Below are positions 29,043 through 36,769 of a stretch of DNA of 64,000 bases, one piece after another (within the stretch, counting starts at the first letter, position 1; every line of letters starts with the position of its first letter). The position numbers and the translations under genes were made by a program. The DNA is from Streptomyces sp. PsTaAH-137. Its GTDB lineage: Bacteria; Actinomycetota; Actinomycetes; Streptomycetales; Streptomycetaceae. Under the pieces are notes generated by a model. The model saw only the letters and a program-made list of their open reading frames with translations. It had not been told where the DNA came from and made no database searches. Location: contig NZ_QLLY01000018.1 of assembly GCF_003259365.1 (NCBI RefSeq), forward strand, positions 116,167-180,166, given 5' to 3'.

Positions 29043-29837
29043 TCAGCGACGCACCGGGAGGCCGGCCCCGGACATCCGGCCGGCCGTCCGGTCCACCAGC
29101 CATCCGGTCGCCGGAACCACGGCGAGCGCGGTGCACCAGCCGCCGAGGACGTCCGTCGGATAGTGCGCGCCCAGGGCGACCTGGGCCCACCCCATCGCGG
29201 CGCCGCCCACCAGCGCGACACCCAGCACGAGCACGAGCCCCGCCGTCCTGCCGAGCCGGAGCAGACCGGCCACGAGCAGCGCCAGCGCGACCGCGAGCGC
29301 GGTGGCGAAGGCGGTGTGCCCGCTCGGGTACGACAGATTCCCGGGGCCGTGAATGGTCCGCCCCACCACCTGCTTGAGCAGGGTCGTCGTCCCCACGGAC
29401 ACGACGGTGCCCGCGGCGAGGAGCGCCGCCGAGCGTGGCCGGCGCAGCAGCAGACAGCCCGCCATCAGGGCCGCGACCAGCGCCACCGAGCCCACGGGCT
29501 CCCCGAAGAAGTCGAGGGCCAGGGCGACGCGCCGCCACGGCTGCCCGACACTGTCGTCCGTCGGATCGACGAACCACCGGTCCACGGTGCCGGGTTGGGT
29601 GTGGCCCGCGTACAGGACGGCGACGACGGCGACCACCAGGGCGGCGAGCACGGCGACGCGGCCGAGCCACGCGCGCGACGGCCGGTGGAGCGCCGAGGGG
29701 GCGGGGCGGCCCGGTCCGGGCCCGCTGATTCCCGTACCGCGGGGATGCCCGTCGTGTCCGCCGTCCAGGTCCGCTTCTGCCAGGCGATCCAACGCGAGCT
29801 CCCTGTCGTCTCCGGCCGACCGTCCAGCGACCATCAT
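29043..29837 (-). CDS. PAP2-family membrane phosphatase
   Basis: A 264-residue protein with five or six hydrophobic segments and the acid phosphatase/PAP2 signature split as KQVVGRTIHG, YPSGHTAFATA (with the active-site His) and GAHYPTDVLGGW. Such enzymes remove phosphate from lipid phosphates; undecaprenyl pyrophosphate recycling is a natural role beside a polymer pathway, but phosphatidate is also possible. The start at 29837 (ATGATG) is preferred because GAGGGG lies just upstream on this strand; an ATG at 29858 is an alternative. It converges on the aminotransferase with a 7-base gap. Confidence 0.88.
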   Translation of the reverse strand: MMVAGRSAGDDRELALDRLAEADLDGGHDGHPRGTGISGPGPGRPAPSALHRPSRAWLGRVAVLAALVVAVVAVLYAGHTQPGTVDRWFVDPTDDSVGQPWRRVALALDFFGEPVGSVALVAALMAGCLLLRRPRSAALLAAGTVVSVGTTTLLKQVVGRTIHGPGNLSYPSGHTAFATALAVALALLVAGLLRLGRTAGLVLVLGVALVGGAAMGWAQVALGAHYPTDVLGGWCTALAVVPATGWLVDRTAGRMSGAGLPVRR

Positions 29838-30042
29838 CACCCCTCGGACGCCGTTCATGTGCCGGAAAGCGGGCGATTCGTCAGGTGATGCGCATCGGCC
29901 GTGCATCAACCTGTTGCCACACTGTGCAAGAGTTACGAGTCGGTGCGAGTCTGCGGCGAACAGACATCCACAAGCGCTTGCTGGCGACATGATGTCTGCC
30001 CTGCGTGCGTGGGGGCGCGGGTGAACTTTGGGGGATGGACCG

Positions 30043-31734
30043 GTGACAGGAATACAGGCGACCGCCGCGGGCGATCCGGAACACATCGGTCCTTATCGAG
30101 TGGTGGGCCGGCTCGGCGCGGGCGGCATGGGACGCGTGTACCTGGCGCGGTCCAAGGGCGGCCGCGCCGTGGCGGTGAAGGTGGTCCGTCCCGAACTGGC
30201 GGAGGACGGGGAGTTCCGGGCGCGCTTCGCGCGCGAGGTCGCCTCGGCCCGCCGGGTGAACGGGGTGTTCACGGCCGGAGTGGTGGACGCCGACACCGAG
30301 GCGAACCCGCCCTGGCTGGCCACCGCCTATGTGCCCGGACTCTCGCTCGACACCGCGGTCGCCCGGCACGGGGCGTGGGGAGTCACGCAGGTGACCACGC
30401 TGGCGGCGGGCCTCGCGGAGGCGCTGGAGGCCATCCACGGCGCGGGACTCGTGCACCGCGACCTGAAGCCGTCGAACGTGCTGCTGGCGGCCGACGGGCC
30501 GCGGGTCATCGACTTCGGCATCTCGATGGCGACGGAGTCGAGCGCGATCACCCGCACCGGCGTGGTGATCGGGACGCCCGGCTTCATGTCGCCCGAGCAG
30601 CTGACGGGGGAGCGGGTCGGACCGGCCAGCGACGTCTTCGCGCTGGGTGCGGTCCTCGCGTTCACGGCGTCCGGCTCGGGCCCCTTCGGCACGGGCTCGG
30701 CGCAGGGACTCATGTACCGGGTCGTGCACGGCGAGCCCGGCCTCGACGCGGTCCCGTTGTCGCTGCGGCCGCTCCTCGCGCGGTGCCTGGCCAAGGACCC
30801 GCTGGCCCGGCCGCAGGTCGGGCAGCTGCTGGCGGAGCTGACCGACGTGGCGGGCGCCGCCCGGACGACCCTGCTGTTCACCGGCGCGGACTGGCTCCCG
30901 CCGGCCGTCGCCGAGGGACTCCGGGAGGCGTCCGGCAACGCGATGGGCAAGAGCGGCGGCGACACGCCGGTTCCGCCCGGCACACCGCCGCCGTACGGGC
31001 CGTCGACCCTCACGGCACCGGGCGCGCCGACGCCGCCGGTGCCCGCGACGCCACCTCCCGCCTACACGCCCACGGCGTTCGGCGGGACCCCGCCGGGGAG
31101 CTTCGGGCCGCCGATGGTGACCCGCCCCGCGCCGCTGCCCGGTCCGCCCGGCGGGCCGTCGTCGGGCCGCCGTGCCGGGATCATCGCCGGCGTCGTCGCC
31201 GGGGCGCTCGCCCTCGGCCTCGTCGCCTGGAAGGCGGACGCCCTCCTCGGTGGTTCGTCGGACGACGACGCCGGTCCGAGCCCGTCACCGACCTACTCGT
31301 CCTCGTACTCGTACTCCTCCGACGCACCGACGCCCTCGTACTCCGGCTCCGTCGCGTCGGACAGCCCGTACTCCAGTCCGTCCTACTCCGGCACGGCGGA
31401 GGGGATCTCGGGCCGGTGGGACGGCAACTACATCTGCAATCAGGGCGTCACGGGCCTGTCCCTCGCCATCCAGCAGCACAGTGACGGCACCGCCGACGCG
31501 GTGTTCTCGTTCTACCCGGCCCCGTCCAACCCCGGGGTGCCCCGCGGATCGTTCGCGATGAAGGGGACGTTCACCGGACGTGTGCTGACCCTGCGGGCCA
31601 GCCGCTGGATCAACCGGCCGTCCAATTTCGACGCGGTGAATCTGTCGGCGGTCTACGACACGTCGACCCCGGATCACCTCGACGGTCTGATCCTCGGAGG
31701 GAACTGTTCTACCTTCTCGACCGAGCGATCCTGA
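30043..31734 (+). CDS. Membrane Ser/Thr protein kinase with extracellular sensor
   Basis: A 563-residue PknB-type kinase. The kinase domain (about 15-275) has the glycine loop GAGGMGRVY (25-33), Lys46 in AVKVV, HRDLKPSN near 138, DFGIS and SPEQL. A P/T-rich linker (about 300-375) leads to one transmembrane segment (AGIIAGVVAGALALGLVAW). Outside the membrane lies an S/Y/P-rich tether (about 410-455), then a compact domain of about 105 residues starting GISGRWDGNYICNQGVTG with two cysteines (the second in LGGNCSTF) that may form a disulphide. GTG 30043 is chosen for the GGGGGA at 30030-30035; upstream TTG 30028 is weaker. Confidence 0.9.
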   Translation: MTGIQATAAGDPEHIGPYRVVGRLGAGGMGRVYLARSKGGRAVAVKVVRPELAEDGEFRARFAREVASARRVNGVFTAGVVDADTEANPPWLATAYVPGLSLDTAVARHGAWGVTQVTTLAAGLAEALEAIHGAGLVHRDLKPSNVLLAADGPRVIDFGISMATESSAITRTGVVIGTPGFMSPEQLTGERVGPASDVFALGAVLAFTASGSGPFGTGSAQGLMYRVVHGEPGLDAVPLSLRPLLARCLAKDPLARPQVGQLLAELTDVAGAARTTLLFTGADWLPPAVAEGLREASGNAMGKSGGDTPVPPGTPPPYGPSTLTAPGAPTPPVPATPPPAYTPTAFGGTPPGSFGPPMVTRPAPLPGPPGGPSSGRRAGIIAGVVAGALALGLVAWKADALLGGSSDDDAGPSPSPTYSSSYSYSSDAPTPSYSGSVASDSPYSSPSYSGTAEGISGRWDGNYICNQGVTGLSLAIQQHSDGTADAVFSFYPAPSNPGVPRGSFAMKGTFTGRVLTLRASRWINRPSNFDAVNLSAVYDTSTPDHLDGLILGGNCSTFSTERS

Positions 31735-31770
31735 CATCCGGGCGGGCAGGGCCGCATAGAATCTGCGGCC

Positions 31771-32133
31771 ATGTCCAAGCCTGACGCACTGCTCGTCGAT
31801 CTCGCCGCCACGGTCGAGGCCGAGCAGACTCATCGCATGTCCTTGACCGTGGTCGTCGGCGGCGCCGTCATCACGGGGCTGCTGGCCCCGGAGGCCGTCT
31901 GGCGGGAGCGCGTGTCCGAGGTGTTGACGGACTCCACGGAACTCGGCCCGTTCGCGCGGGTGTTCCCGGTGCCCGAGAAGAAGCCCGCCGTGGACCCCAC
32001 GCACCTGCACTTCCACCTCGCCCGCATCCTGCAAGGGAGCATGGGCATTCCGGAGACGGGCGGCATGTACCGCGTCGCCATCGACGACGTGACCGCCTGG
32101 ACGGTGGGGGACTTCGCCTACTCCGAGCACTGA
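31771..32133 (+). CDS. GvpU-like small protein
   Basis: A soluble 120-residue protein without signal or membrane segment. The first half (LTVVVGGAVITGLLAPEAVW) resembles the beta-rich start of GvpU, a gas-vesicle accessory protein. No other gas-vesicle gene is seen nearby. It starts 36 bases after the kinase and is followed by a strong terminator, so it may be co-transcribed with the kinase. The family match is by likeness and remains tentative. Confidence 0.7.
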   Translation: MSKPDALLVDLAATVEAEQTHRMSLTVVVGGAVITGLLAPEAVWRERVSEVLTDSTELGPFARVFPVPEKKPAVDPTHLHFHLARILQGSMGIPETGGMYRVAIDDVTAWTVGDFAYSEH

Positions 32134-32147
32134 CCGACGCGACGAAA

Positions 32148-32193
32148 CGGATGAGGGGCTCCGCCGGTGGGTACCGGCGGAGCCCCTCATCCG
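32148..32193. terminator. Perfect 21-bp hairpin terminator, bidirectional
   Basis: Arms at 32148-32168 and 32173-32193 pair perfectly with a 4-base GGGT loop. It lies between two convergent genes, the GvpU-like gene ending at 32133 and the cold-shock gene ending at 32206. No T-run follows on either side, which is usual for Streptomyces terminators. Confidence 0.9.
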
Positions 32194-32205
32194 TTGGGGC
32201 GGTCG

Positions 32206-32409
32206 TCAGGCGGTGACGATGTTCTCCGCCGTCGGGCCCTTCTGGCCCTGCGCGATGTCGAAGTTCACCTTCTGGCCCTCGATCAGCTCACGGAAGCCCT
32301 GCGCGGAGATGTTCGAGTAGTGGGCGAAGACGTCCGGGCCGCCCCCGTCCTGCTCGATGAAGCCGAAGCCCTTTTCGGAGTTGAACCACTTCACGGTGCC
32401 GGTAGCCAT
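32206..32409 (-). CDS. cspA: Cold-shock protein
   Basis: A 67-residue OB-fold nucleic acid binding protein of the usual length. RNP1 is present as KGFGFIEQD and RNP2 as DVFAHYSNI. It starts MATGTVKWFNSEKG, the usual start for Streptomyces CspA/ScoF-type proteins. GGAG lies just upstream of the ATG. It should bind single-stranded RNA or DNA and act as a chaperone. The transcript would have a leader in the gap 32410-32714, but I did not identify a cold box. Confidence 0.95.
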   Translation of the reverse strand: MATGTVKWFNSEKGFGFIEQDGGGPDVFAHYSNISAQGFRELIEGQKVNFDIAQGQKGPTAENIVTA

Positions 32410-32714
32410 GTCTTGTCTCCTTCGGAGCAGTGATCGGAACGCACACCGTGCGCGCCCCGAGTCGCCGCGATGATTGCCCACCCGGAGAAGAACGCCGGAA
32501 AACAAAAGTTTCGGGAACCACAACTGCAACTTCGATCGACCCTAGCAGTCTGTGCGGAAATGTGGGTCTATTTCCTTTCTGTCGGGATGGAGCCGGGGCC
32601 GCCGCCGCTCCGGTTGCCGCCCGGAACGGGGTGGGTGAGTTTGGTCGAAGAGTGGGGACACGGGGTACGCGGAGGCGTCACCCCGCCCCGACCGCCCCTT
32701 CCAGAGGAGGACAC
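32410..32714. other. Divergent promoter region between cspA and the repeat-protein gene
   Basis: No gene was found in these 305 bases. The part from 32490 to 32580 is AT-richer and probably contains the cspA promoter and leader. On the plus strand an AGAGGAGG ribosome binding site (32703-32710) stands just before the ATG at 32715, and a GGGTAC box occurs at 32663-32668 that could be a -10 of a SigB-type promoter, though no matching -35 at the right spacing was found. Confidence 0.5.
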
Positions 32715-33047
32715 ATGACGAACCCCGGACAGGACCCGAACCAGGACGAAGGTCCCGCGGACGGCGGTGCGGCGGGCACGCCGGGCGTGCACGACGGCGG
32801 TGCCGACGGCGGTGCGGAGGGTCCCGCGGACGGCGGCGCGTCCGGTACGCCGGGTGTGCACGACGGCGGTGCCGACGGTGGCGCCGAGGGCCCCGCGGAC
32901 GGCGGTGCGGCGGGCACGCCGGGTGTGCACGATGGCGGTGCCGACGGCGGTGCGGAGGGTCCCGCGGACGGCGGCGCGTCCGGTACGCCGGGTGTGCACG
33001 ACGGGGGCGCCGACGGTGCGGCCGACGAGGACGGCAGTGGCGCTTGA
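32715..33047 (+). CDS. Small repeat protein, four 23-residue G/A/D-rich repeats (unknown)
   Basis: A 110-residue hydrophilic protein: a 12-residue N-terminus (MTNPGQDPNQDE), four repeats and the tail EDGSGA. Each repeat reads approximately GPADGGA(A/S)GTPGVHDGG followed by an ADGGAE-type end, so each carries one histidine and three or four aspartates. Repeats 1 and 3 have Ala-Ala, repeats 2 and 4 Ala-Ser. It has no signal peptide, no cysteine and no aromatic residue, so it is probably unfolded. A perfect AGAGGAGG ribosome binding site precedes the ATG, and the stop overlaps the start of the JmjC/cupin oxygenase gene. I do not know this family. The context suggests a substrate, perhaps RiPP-like, for that enzyme. 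Confidence 0.85.
   Translation: MTNPGQDPNQDEGPADGGAAGTPGVHDGGADGGAEGPADGGASGTPGVHDGGADGGAEGPADGGAAGTPGVHDGGADGGAEGPADGGASGTPGVHDGGADGAADEDGSGA
32751..33026 (+). repeat. Four tandem 69-bp coding repeats
   Basis: Units at 32751-32819, 32820-32888, 32889-32957 and 32958-33026. The first and third differ at three bases, all silent; the second and fourth differ at about five, mostly at the end. The pattern is therefore a 138-bp pair that was duplicated. Confidence 0.95.
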
Positions 33048-34252
33048 GCATCACTGACCTCACGTCCGAGGACGCCGACGCCCAGCGGGGCGTCGGCGTC
33101 CTGGACACCCGCCTCACCCGCCTGAGCCGGGCCGACTTCGCCCGCGACCACTGGGCGCGCAAGCCCCTGCTCACCCGCGCGGCCGACGACTTCACGGACC
33201 TGTTCTCCGCCGACGCCGTCGACGAACTGGTCTCCCGGCGCGGCCTGCGGACGCCGTTCCTCCGCGTCGCCAAGGACGGAGCCACCCTCCCCGACGCCTC
33301 GTTCACCGCACCGGCGGGCGTCGGCGCCACGATCGGCGACCAGCTCGACGACACGGCCCTGTGGCGCGCCTTCGCCGACGGCGCGACGCTCGTCCTCCAG
33401 GCCCTCCAGCGCACCTGGGAGCCGGTGGCCGACCTCGTCGCCCGGCTCGGCACGGAACTCGGCCATCCGGTGCAGGCCAACGCCTACGTCACCCCGCCGC
33501 AGAACCGCGGGTTCGACGACCACTACGACGTGCACGACGTCTTCGTGCTGCAGATCGCGGGCACCAAACGCTGGATCGTCCACGAGCCGGTCCATCCCGA
33601 CCCGCTGCGGGACCAGCCCTGGACGGACCGCCGCGCCGCCGTCGAGGAGGCCGCGAAGGGCGAGGCGTACCTCGACACCGTCCTCGCGCCGGGTGACGTG
33701 CTGTATCTGCCCAGGGGGTGGCTGCACGCCGCGCAGGCGCAGGGCGCCGTCTCCATCCATCTGACGCTCGGCGTCCACAACTGGACGCGCCACGCGCTCG
33801 CCGAGCAGCTGACCCGGGCCGCGCTGGACCTGCTGCGGGACGATCCCGAGATGCGCGGATCCCTGCCCCTCGGCATCGAAGGACCCGCCGAAGACCTCGC
33901 CCTGGTCCGCGAACGCCTCCTCGCCGCCCTCGCCGAGGCGGACCCCGCACCCCTCTTCCACCGGACCCGGCGCGGCCAGGCCCGCCCGGCACCGCTCGGA
34001 CCGCTGGCCCAGCTCCGGGCCCTCGACGACCTCACCCCCGACGCTCCGGTACGGCTCCGCGCAGCCCTGGAGGCACGCCTGGAGGGCCACCGCCTGCACA
34101 CCCGGGTCGGCTGGCTCGACCTCCCCGGCGAGGACCTCCCGGCCGTGCACCGCCTGCTGACCGGCGACGACGTCCACACCGCCCACGACCTGGGCGGGGC
34201 ACTCGTCGAGCGACTCCTGCGCGCGGGCGTCCTGGTGCCCGCCGGACGATGA
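33044..34252 (+). CDS. JmjC/cupin protein hydroxylase (MINA53/NO66/RoxA type)
   Basis: A 402-residue Fe(II)/2-oxoglutarate-dependent oxygenase of the ribosomal oxygenase class. The iron ligands are visible as H160-x-D162 in FDDHYDVHDVFVLQ and His228 in LPRGWLHAA. The stretch VFVLQIAGTKRWIVHEP is the usual core following the HxD. The C-terminal 150 residues give the dimerisation and winged-helix part. Known relatives hydroxylate a histidine (MINA53, NO66) or arginine (E. coli RoxA/YcfD) in ribosomal proteins. The TTG start overlaps the repeat gene's stop (TTGA), so the two are made together, and each repeat holds a single histidine. Modification of the repeat protein is inferred, not shown; a ribosomal target is the main alternative. 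Confidence 0.9.
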   Translation: MSITDLTSEDADAQRGVGVLDTRLTRLSRADFARDHWARKPLLTRAADDFTDLFSADAVDELVSRRGLRTPFLRVAKDGATLPDASFTAPAGVGATIGDQLDDTALWRAFADGATLVLQALQRTWEPVADLVARLGTELGHPVQANAYVTPPQNRGFDDHYDVHDVFVLQIAGTKRWIVHEPVHPDPLRDQPWTDRRAAVEEAAKGEAYLDTVLAPGDVLYLPRGWLHAAQAQGAVSIHLTLGVHNWTRHALAEQLTRAALDLLRDDPEMRGSLPLGIEGPAEDLALVRERLLAALAEADPAPLFHRTRRGQARPAPLGPLAQLRALDDLTPDAPVRLRAALEARLEGHRLHTRVGWLDLPGEDLPAVHRLLTGDDVHTAHDLGGALVERLLRAGVLVPAGR

Positions 34253-34262
34253 CGGGGCAGCG

Positions 34263-35153
34263 GTGACCGCGGCGTCCAGGTTCTTCTGCTCCGACGCGGC
34301 CCGCTCCCGCGCCGACCCCCTGGCGGGCACGGCGCCGTACGGAACGACGTGGATCCTCGTCGAGTACCGGGGCGGCTGGCCGCCGAACGGCTTCGACGGC
34401 CTGCCGCTTCAGCCCGACACCAAGCGCCTGGTGTTCGCCGCCGCCCAGGCGCTGCGGGCCCGCATCCTGCTGATCCGGCGCCACGGCCGCCGCCCCGCCG
34501 ACGGCCCCCCGCGCTGGGCGGTCCTGCGCTACGAGGACGACGGCGCCCACCGGCAGACCTGGGGCACCTGGAGCCGCGACGAGGACCTCCTGGGCATCGT
34601 CGCCGCGCTCGCCGCCCCCGGCGACCCGGGAGGACCGCCCGTCGTCCTCGTCTGCGCCCATGGCCTGCACGACGCCTGCTGCGCCGTCCGCGGACGGCCC
34701 GTGGGACGCGCGCTGAGCGAGCGCTGGCCCGACCTGGTGTGGGAGTGCACGCACATCGGCGGCGACCGATTCGCCGCCAACGTCGTGGTCGCGCCCGACG
34801 GCGTCTACTACGGCAACCTCGACGCCGCGTCCTGCGTCCGGGTCGTCGAGGAACATCTGGCCGGCCGTGTCCACGCCGACCACCTGCGGGGATACACGAA
34901 CCTCTTCCCGCCCCAGCAGACGGCGGTGGCCGCCGTCCTCGGACGCTTCGGCCCGGCCGGCCGGCATCACTACGTGATCGGGGAGACGGTGCGCGACAGC
35001 GATCGCTGGCTCGTCCGGGTCACGGGCCGCGCGCCCCGTTCGCCGGTGCACGACGTCGACGTACGGTCCTACCGGACCCCGCCGCGACAGCTCACCTGCC
35101 GGGGCCGGTCCATGAGTTCCACCGTCGTCTACGAGGCCACGATCCGTCCGTGA
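34263..35153 (+). CDS. Sucrase/ferredoxin-like protein
   Basis: A 296-residue protein of the sucrase/ferredoxin-like family, which has a thioredoxin-like [2Fe-2S] fold. The candidate cluster site is VLVCAHGLHDACCAVRGRP (near 129-147), with the family's THIGGDRFAANVVVAPDGVY next. A further Cys near the N-terminus (FFCSDAARSR) is typical. The enzyme activity implied by the family name is not established; an electron-transfer role is more likely. It starts 10 bases after the oxygenase gene on the same strand, so the three genes from 32715 probably form one unit and this protein may supply electrons or repair the iron centre. Confidence 0.85.
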   Translation: MTAASRFFCSDAARSRADPLAGTAPYGTTWILVEYRGGWPPNGFDGLPLQPDTKRLVFAAAQALRARILLIRRHGRRPADGPPRWAVLRYEDDGAHRQTWGTWSRDEDLLGIVAALAAPGDPGGPPVVLVCAHGLHDACCAVRGRPVGRALSERWPDLVWECTHIGGDRFAANVVVAPDGVYYGNLDAASCVRVVEEHLAGRVHADHLRGYTNLFPPQQTAVAAVLGRFGPAGRHHYVIGETVRDSDRWLVRVTGRAPRSPVHDVDVRSYRTPPRQLTCRGRSMSSTVVYEATIRP

Positions 35154-35220
35154 GGTTTGTGCGGCCGGGGGAGCGGTCAGGTGGACGCGGAAAGACATCG
35201 GGCGCCCACCGGAGGCTGAC

Positions 35221-35571
35221 ATGTTCGAGGCGGAGAACATCCGTGACTGGCTGGACCACGACGTGGTCGACGAGGAGGGGCGCAAGATCGGCTCACTGGA
35301 GTCGGTCTACGTGGACACGGCCACCGACCAGCCGTCCTTCGCCGCGGTGACGGTGGGCCTGCCGACCCGGAAGCGGATCACCTTCGTGCCGCTGTACAAG
35401 GCCGTCGTGGCGCCCTCCCACGTGAAGGTGGCCTGGTCCCGGCAGCAGGTGAAGGACGCGCCGTCCATCGACACCGACGGGGAACTCCTGGCCGAACAGG
35501 AACAAGAGGTGTTCGCCCACTACGGCCTGGACTACGGAACGGGCGGCACCCGCCGCCTGGCGCGGCGCTGA
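35221..35571 (+). CDS. PRC-barrel domain protein
   Basis: A 116-residue protein with a PRC-barrel fold at about 1-75 (starting FEAENIRDWLDHDVVDEEGR, with VVAPSHVKVAW near the end). It has an acidic tail (LLAEQEQEVFAHYGLDYG) and an Arg-rich end. PRC-barrel proteins of this size in Streptomyces are usually stress-linked and of unknown role. The gap to the previous gene is 67 bases. Confidence 0.88.
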   Translation: MFEAENIRDWLDHDVVDEEGRKIGSLESVYVDTATDQPSFAAVTVGLPTRKRITFVPLYKAVVAPSHVKVAWSRQQVKDAPSIDTDGELLAEQEQEVFAHYGLDYGTGGTRRLARR

Positions 35572-35623
35572 CCGCGGCGGTCCGTGGGAGATTGGGAGCC
35601 GGACCGCGGGGCAGGGAGGACGC

Positions 35624-36313
35624 ATGGACTGGCAGGACTTCGCCGTGCGGCTGGCGTCGACGGCCCGGGAGCTGTTGGCGCAGGACTCCGTGGACGGCAC
35701 GCTCGACAAGGTGACCCACTCCGCGGTGGACCTGATCGACGGGTGCACCGCGGCGGGCGTCCTCCTGCTGCGCCGTGGCACGGCCAAGACCCTCGCGCCC
35801 ACGGAGCAGCTCGTCAACGACAGCGACGCGCTGCAGGCCGAGCTGGGCGAGGGCCCGTGCTACGACGCGGCACGCACCGGCCACCCGGTGTTCCGCATCA
35901 AGGACCTCACCGAGGAGCGGGTCCGCTGGCCCGCCTACGCGCCGCGCGCGAAATCCCTCGGCATCGGCAGCATGATGGGGTTCCTGCTCTACACCGAGGA
36001 CGAGGACCTGGGCGCCCTCAACCTCTACTCCAGGGAGCCCGGCGCGTTCACCGAGGTCAGCGAGACGGCCGGCTGGACCCTCGCCGCACACGCCGCCGTG
36101 GCGTTCTCCAGCGCCAGGGAACACGCGCAGCTGGAGCAGGCCGTCGCCAGCCGGCACACCATCGGCGAAGCCATGGGCATCCTCATGGCCGGCCACCAGC
36201 TCTCCGAGCGGGAAGCCTTCGACACCCTGCGCCGCGCCTCGCAGGAGAAGAACATCAAGCTCCGCGAGATCGCCGCCCTCGTCTGCGAGCGGGGCGGACT
36301 GCGCGAGGACTGA
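35624..36313 (+). CDS. GAF-ANTAR regulator
   Basis: A 229-residue two-domain protein. The GAF domain (about 25-150) binds small ligands; GEGPCYDAARTGHPVF and SMMGFLLYTEDEDLGALNLYS are typical of actinobacterial GAF-ANTAR proteins. The ANTAR RNA-binding domain (about 165-225) has SRHTIGEAMGILMAG and SEREAFDTLRRASQ. Such proteins bind hairpin pairs in nascent RNA and stop transcription termination. Its target is not known; it might be the neighbouring wall genes. ATG 35624 follows GGAGGA. Confidence 0.9.
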   Translation: MDWQDFAVRLASTARELLAQDSVDGTLDKVTHSAVDLIDGCTAAGVLLLRRGTAKTLAPTEQLVNDSDALQAELGEGPCYDAARTGHPVFRIKDLTEERVRWPAYAPRAKSLGIGSMMGFLLYTEDEDLGALNLYSREPGAFTEVSETAGWTLAAHAAVAFSSAREHAQLEQAVASRHTIGEAMGILMAGHQLSEREAFDTLRRASQEKNIKLREIAALVCERGGLRED

Positions 36314-36321
36314 CCGGCGCG

Positions 36322-36396
36322 CTCCCGGGGAGGGGGTCGGTTCTCCTGGCTACAGCCTGAACCAGGAGAACCTCGGCACGGCAGACCCCCCGGGAG
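36322..36396 (+). terminator. Compound stem-loop after the GAF-ANTAR gene
   Basis: An inner hairpin with 11-bp perfect arms (36339-36349 and 36362-36372, 12-base loop) sits inside an outer stem (36322-36338 with 36384-36396). GGTTTTC follows. This is likely an intrinsic terminator for the GAF-ANTAR transcript; it might also start a structured leader for the gene at 36770. Confidence 0.7.
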
Positions 36397-36769
36397 GGTT
36401 TTCATGCTGCGCGCGCCGTCCTGCTGGAGTAACCCGGCACGCGGCTTCCACACCTCACGAGAGCCTCCGGATCATGCATGACCGCCCACCATCGTGGGCA
36501 GGGGCCAGAGGCGTCCGTTTTCGCCGTGTCGGACCCCTTTTGCTGTGAGCCCACCCATATGAGCCACGGCACATGCGAACGACGGTAGTAGCCGCCCCGC
36601 ACCGGAAAGCACCCGGCGCGCCCGCGCCTGCCCCCTCTCTCCTGCGTACCCGGGTAGTAGGTCACACCTTTGCCTCCACGCACCACGCGCCGCTAACCCT
36701 GATTGATGTCCCTGGGTGGCGCGCATCGGCCCGCCCTGATCCCCGTAGCACTCTGGAGAGTCAGTCAGC
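36397..36769 (+). other. Long leader of the SLT gene, with hairpins
   Basis: No gene is seen in this 373-base stretch. It holds a hairpin GCCCAC-CATC-GTGGGC at 36484-36499 and a longer bulged hairpin using 36687-36699 and 36714-36722 (arms GCGCC/GGCGC and ACCC/GGGT). Cell-wall hydrolase genes in Streptomyces are often controlled by a c-di-AMP riboswitch, but I could not match its conserved core here. The reading as a regulatory leader is by position only. Confidence 0.4.

Noticed and set aside
32663..32668. GGGTAC as SigB-type -10 before the repeat-protein gene
   Set aside because: No -35 element at the proper spacing (the nearest GTTT is 20 bases away).
32751..33026. CRISPR-like array
   Set aside because: Units are directly adjacent without spacers, keep one reading frame and differ by silent changes: coding repeats.
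36339..36372. Possible ANTAR target hairpin pair
   Set aside because: The loop is 12 bases long, not the hexaloop expected, and only one such hairpin is present.
36397..36769. Possible c-di-AMP (ydaO) riboswitch before the SLT gene
   Set aside because: The position fits, but I could not find the conserved core sequence; kept only as an unspecified leader.
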